From Candidatus Woesearchaeota archaeon (GTDB taxonomy: Archaea > Nanobdellota > Nanobdellia > Woesearchaeales > GW2011-AR9): a stretch of 6,850 bases of DNA. The stretch's first letter is position 1; every line of letters begins with the position of its first letter. Shown here piece after piece: positions 4,436-6,850 of this stretch. The stretch covers positions 1 through 6,850 of the forward strand of contig JACQNF010000065.1 of the NCBI GenBank assembly GCA_016203215.1, given 5' to 3'. The translations under genes were made by a program, and so were the position numbers. The notes under the pieces were generated by a model, which was not told the origin of the DNA, made no database searches, and worked only from the letters and a program-made list of their open reading frames with translations.

Positions 4436-5986
4436 ATGCCACCACATCAATTTCCTGAAGAAAGCGTACAGAAAGTTAAAGAACTCGCAGACCTTAGTTC
4501 TCATCAGAAACAAATGCCTTTAATTCTAGAGGCAGAAAGCATTTTCCGTACATTTAGCAAAAGTGGGATGTACGGTTTTCAAGACCAGCTTCGCACGGGG
4601 TTGTATGCTCCTTGGCCCCACGAAATGTATCAAAATAATGTGTATAGTTTTAACTGTACGTCAATAATCCCTCAAATCTATCTGTGGGCGGAGGTATTAC
4701 ATCTTCAACCGCAGATTGTTCAGTTTTGTGATTTCACGCAATATCGCGATGGCAGCGACGACGTCGAGAGCAACAACTCTCATTTTGCGTTGATCATTGA
4801 TGTGAAGAAAAAGCACCCTTATCTCCTGGATCCTTTCTGGGATATTTGCAACCCGATTAGAGAACGGACACCACAGAGGATGGTTCTGGGAGCAAAAGGT
4901 GATCGCAAGAGGGTAGTTCGTGAATATTCTTCGCTGTTGGAATATTCTCCTGAAGAATTCGCGGCGATGTATCATCGTTTACACGAGCCGGCGGAATCAC
5001 TAGAGATGCTGGCGTGCGGCCAGAAAGTTGAGAAATATATTCCCACGACAAAGGAAACAACCTCTTCGACGTTGATGGCGTTTTATGATTCTCCGCAGAC
5101 GATACGAACGCGTTTAAAAATCCCTCAACCAGGGATCACCGACAAGTTCATCGGATGTGAATTGACCTATACTCCTCAAGGGGAAATAGGGCGTACTTCT
5201 TTAGAGCTCTGTCTTGGCCAAAACACGACATGGACGGATATCGTGGGAAAAACTGTTGTCGCTCGTGGTTCTTTTTCTGAATTTGAAGCGATCCGCTCCG
5301 TTGCAAAACACCTTGCTTTGTATTCTCCCCAACGGAAGACATCGGCAGTTCGTTTAGGCCCGCTTCTGCACGAAAATCAATCTGCTGCTAAAGATCTCTG
5401 CGCCATTACTACGCAATTATATCATCGCTTGCAGGAAGATGAAAAAGAAAGTCTTCAGCAAAGGCTTCTTGTCCGAACACTCTATGAACAGACAGAGCCT
5501 GCGCAGGAGTATCTTACGACAGAAAAAGAACGATTCGCACGGATCGAGGAATTGCGTTTGAAAGGACTTTCCTTAAGGGATAGGACGGAAGAACTGGAGA
5601 GAGAATTGTGGAGGCACGGCTGGAAATTGGAATCTTTAGAACAACCAGTGCTGCGGCGATTACGGCGAGAACAAAGTAAACTCTCTCTTGAAACTGAAAA
5701 GATTGACCACGATTTGAGAGATCTGCTGCGTCTCCATTTCCGTAATAAGAGGGCGTATCATCGGCGGATGGATATGGTTGGATTTGCGGAGCAGTGGAAA
5801 GGTGCGCCTCTCGAGAATATTGAAGAAACCGTGAGAAGACAAGGATGTGATCCTGCGGTTGGCTATGCGGCAATGGTCGTTGATTTTATCCCTTTCTTAT
5901 TCTCCGCACGGAAGGAGATCGAATTGCGGCGGTATCGAGCTTCAATAGGTGAGAAAATAAAAGCTTGGTTTGAACGAGAGATGTAA
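4436..5986 (+). CDS. Uncharacterised 516-aa protein, possible transglutaminase-like N-terminal domain plus coiled coil
   Basis: I do not recognise a named family. The N-terminal third has the order of a transglutaminase/NAT-type cysteine enzyme: Cys74 in SFNCTSIIPQ at the head of a helix, His116 beginning a strand (HFALIIDV), and Asp132 in YLLDPFWD. The His-strand, hairpin and LDP spacing fits that fold. Whether the residues are catalytic is inference. Residues 150-310 look like a mixed alpha/beta middle region. Residues about 325-445 are rich in Glu, Lys, Arg and Leu and predicted helical, with coiled coil strongest at 362-435. A short hydrophobic patch (GYAAMVVDFIPFLFSA, 476-491) precedes a basic tail. 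There is no signal peptide, so it is probably cytoplasmic. The ATG at 4436 is the first after an in-frame TAA (4430-4432). GGGGTGGT (4413-4420) is an imperfect ribosome-binding site, 15 nt away. It converges with the 259-aa gene, 9 bp apart. Confidence 0.85.
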   Translation: MPPHQFPEESVQKVKELADLSSHQKQMPLILEAESIFRTFSKSGMYGFQDQLRTGLYAPWPHEMYQNNVYSFNCTSIIPQIYLWAEVLHLQPQIVQFCDFTQYRDGSDDVESNNSHFALIIDVKKKHPYLLDPFWDICNPIRERTPQRMVLGAKGDRKRVVREYSSLLEYSPEEFAAMYHRLHEPAESLEMLACGQKVEKYIPTTKETTSSTLMAFYDSPQTIRTRLKIPQPGITDKFIGCELTYTPQGEIGRTSLELCLGQNTTWTDIVGKTVVARGSFSEFEAIRSVAKHLALYSPQRKTSAVRLGPLLHENQSAAKDLCAITTQLYHRLQEDEKESLQQRLLVRTLYEQTEPAQEYLTTEKERFARIEELRLKGLSLRDRTEELERELWRHGWKLESLEQPVLRRLRREQSKLSLETEKIDHDLRDLLRLHFRNKRAYHRRMDMVGFAEQWKGAPLENIEETVRRQGCDPAVGYAAMVVDFIPFLFSARKEIELRRYRASIGEKIKAWFEREM

Positions 5987-5991
5987 CTAAC

Positions 5992-5997
5992 TTTTTT
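5992..5997 (+). terminator. T6 terminator of the 516-aa protein gene
   Basis: Six T residues lie 6-11 nt past the stop codon, in the 9-bp gap and first bases of the convergent gene. Short for an archaeal terminator but well placed. Confidence 0.4.
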
Positions 5998-6775
5998 ATG
6001 TCAACCCCAATTGTCCAATGACGGCAGAGAGGGGAAGGATGTCTTTCTGGCTAATCCCCCTGATCCTCAGACATCGTATTGATCCATTCTTGTAGGGTTC
6101 CCAAGGTGCACGAAGTACCATTCTTCGCATTCCTACCACTCTTTTTTCATTCCCCAATTTTTTCTTAAAATAGTGCAGTTCTTTCGTGGAGTGGTGGAAG
6201 CATCGTTCATCATAGCTTCCTCCCACAAAAACAGACCGATCAGCTAATTCCTGCAACCCATTTTTCTCTAAGGGGTAACCACTGGCAAATTCCGTAAGAA
6301 TTACCCGATCAACTATGCCGGTTTCAAGAAGGAGGCTTGTTGCTGCTGCATACCCGTGAAGTGTTTCTAAAGCTACTACCTCTACATTTGCAGGATCTCG
6401 CTCGAGATGAAGCAGGTGAGATAAGTCATTTAGATAACCATCTAAATCTTCTTTTTGTCGTTCTGAGCTGATGAGATGATAATGCGTCAATGGGAGAAAG
6501 AAAGGGTGAGTGAACATAATCACATTCCGTCCCCTGCTGTTTTTACGATAGTCTTCAGCGTGTTCGCAACATAATTTTAATAGTTTTTGATCTTCTTCGG
6601 AGGTATATCTTCTCCAATGTATTCCCTCGGGATTGTTTTCATTCAACTTATATGAAATCAATCGTGTGAATTCTTTAAACTCTCTATTGAGAACGACGGT
6701 ATTCTCATCGGTGTTCGTTGTCGGAAACCATGTTCGTAAGTCCGGGTAGTAGTGAAGATGATCTCGAAGTGACAT
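5996..6775 (-). CDS. Uncharacterised 259-aa protein with Rossmann-like strand pattern
   Basis: I do not recognise the family. The N-terminal 80 residues are mostly helical and charged. A run of hydrophobic strands then alternates with helices: NVIMFTHPFFLPL (84-96), NVEVVALETLHG (130-141), RVILTEFASGYPL (157-169) and SVFVGGSYDERC (181-192). This suggests a three-layer alpha/beta fold. Histidines and acidic residues at strand ends (H90, H98, H100, E137, H140, D189, C192, H194, H195) could form a site, but no known motif matches. SVFVGGSYDERC faintly recalls the catalytic-cysteine segment of isochorismatase-like hydrolases, without the other family residues I would expect. There is no signal peptide or membrane segment. 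The ATG at 6775 has no Shine-Dalgarno but lies 25 bp from a TATA-like element, so the mRNA is probably leaderless. It converges with the 516-aa gene. Confidence 0.83.
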   Translation of the reverse strand: MSLRDHLHYYPDLRTWFPTTNTDENTVVLNREFKEFTRLISYKLNENNPEGIHWRRYTSEEDQKLLKLCCEHAEDYRKNSRGRNVIMFTHPFFLPLTHYHLISSERQKEDLDGYLNDLSHLLHLERDPANVEVVALETLHGYAAATSLLLETGIVDRVILTEFASGYPLEKNGLQELADRSVFVGGSYDERCFHHSTKELHYFKKKLGNEKRVVGMRRMVLRAPWEPYKNGSIRCLRIRGISQKDILPLSAVIGQLGLT

Positions 6776-6794
6776 CTATCGTTTAAAGAGACAA

Positions 6795-6805
6795 TTTTTT
6801 AAAAA
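6795..6805 (-). promoter_or_regulatory. TATA-like element for the 259-aa protein gene (leaderless)
   Basis: TTTTTAAAAAA on the minus strand is centred 25 bp from the ATG at 6775, so transcription should begin at or next to the start codon. The absence of a Shine-Dalgarno upstream fits. Confidence 0.5.
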
Positions 6806-6827
6806 TCCTCTTATTAAAATTCCATAT

Positions 6828-6847
6828 TGAAAGAAAGTTATTTATAG
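6828..6847 (+). promoter_or_regulatory. Possible outward promoter at the right edge
   Basis: GAAAGAAAG (BRE-like) precedes TTATTTATA. It could drive a gene beyond the window, divergent from the 259-aa gene. The target is not visible, so support is motif only. Confidence 0.3.
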
Positions 6848-6850
6848 TGC

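Noticed and set aside
4036..4513. Minus-strand open frames opposite the 115-aa gene and the start of the 516-aa gene.
   Set aside because: They lack ribosome-binding sites or TATA boxes at sensible spacing and are antisense to better supported genes.

Overview
The window looks archaeal. It has a class I lysyl-tRNA synthetase, a short archaeal-type PRPP synthetase, TATA-box promoters about 25 bp upstream of apparently leaderless ATGs, pyrimidine-tract terminators, and an intron-containing tRNA with bulge-helix-bulge-like splice junctions. The genome is compact: two convergent gene pairs are only 3 and 9 bp apart. The lineage cannot be fixed from the sequence alone; a euryarchaeal or DPANN-type genome would fit.

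Layout, left to right. Positions 1-183 hold a TATA-like element and a tiny ORF for a four-cysteine zinc ribbon that lacks a normal start codon. Next is a DUF368 polytopic membrane protein (184-1041, +), the polyprenyl-phosphate transporter family. It converges with PRPP synthetase (1045-1926, -). A short divergent promoter region (1927-2062) drives PRPP synthetase leftwards and class I LysRS (2063-3670, +) rightwards. The start codons supported by the promoters are internal to the longest ORFs of both genes.

The 367-bp stretch 3671-4037 looks empty to a protein-only annotation but holds the most interesting feature. It is a minus-strand tRNA-Leu(UAG) gene with encoded CCA, split by three introns of 37, 44 and 33 nt at positions 21/22, 37/38 and 59/60. 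Removing them leaves an 87-nt type II tRNA with a standard cloverleaf.

The right half carries genes I do not recognise. There is a 115-aa small protein with a strong Shine-Dalgarno, then a 516-aa protein with a possible Cys-His-Asp transglutaminase-like N-terminal domain and a charged coiled-coil C-terminal half. A convergent 259-aa protein with Rossmann-like strand spacing follows, apparently read from a leaderless transcript.

Functionally, the left half is housekeeping: translation (LysRS, tRNA-Leu), nucleotide precursor supply (PRPP) and probably lipid-carrier recycling (DUF368). The right half is lineage-specific. Nothing shows the two halves acting together. I saw no CRISPR array, insertion sequence or integrase.
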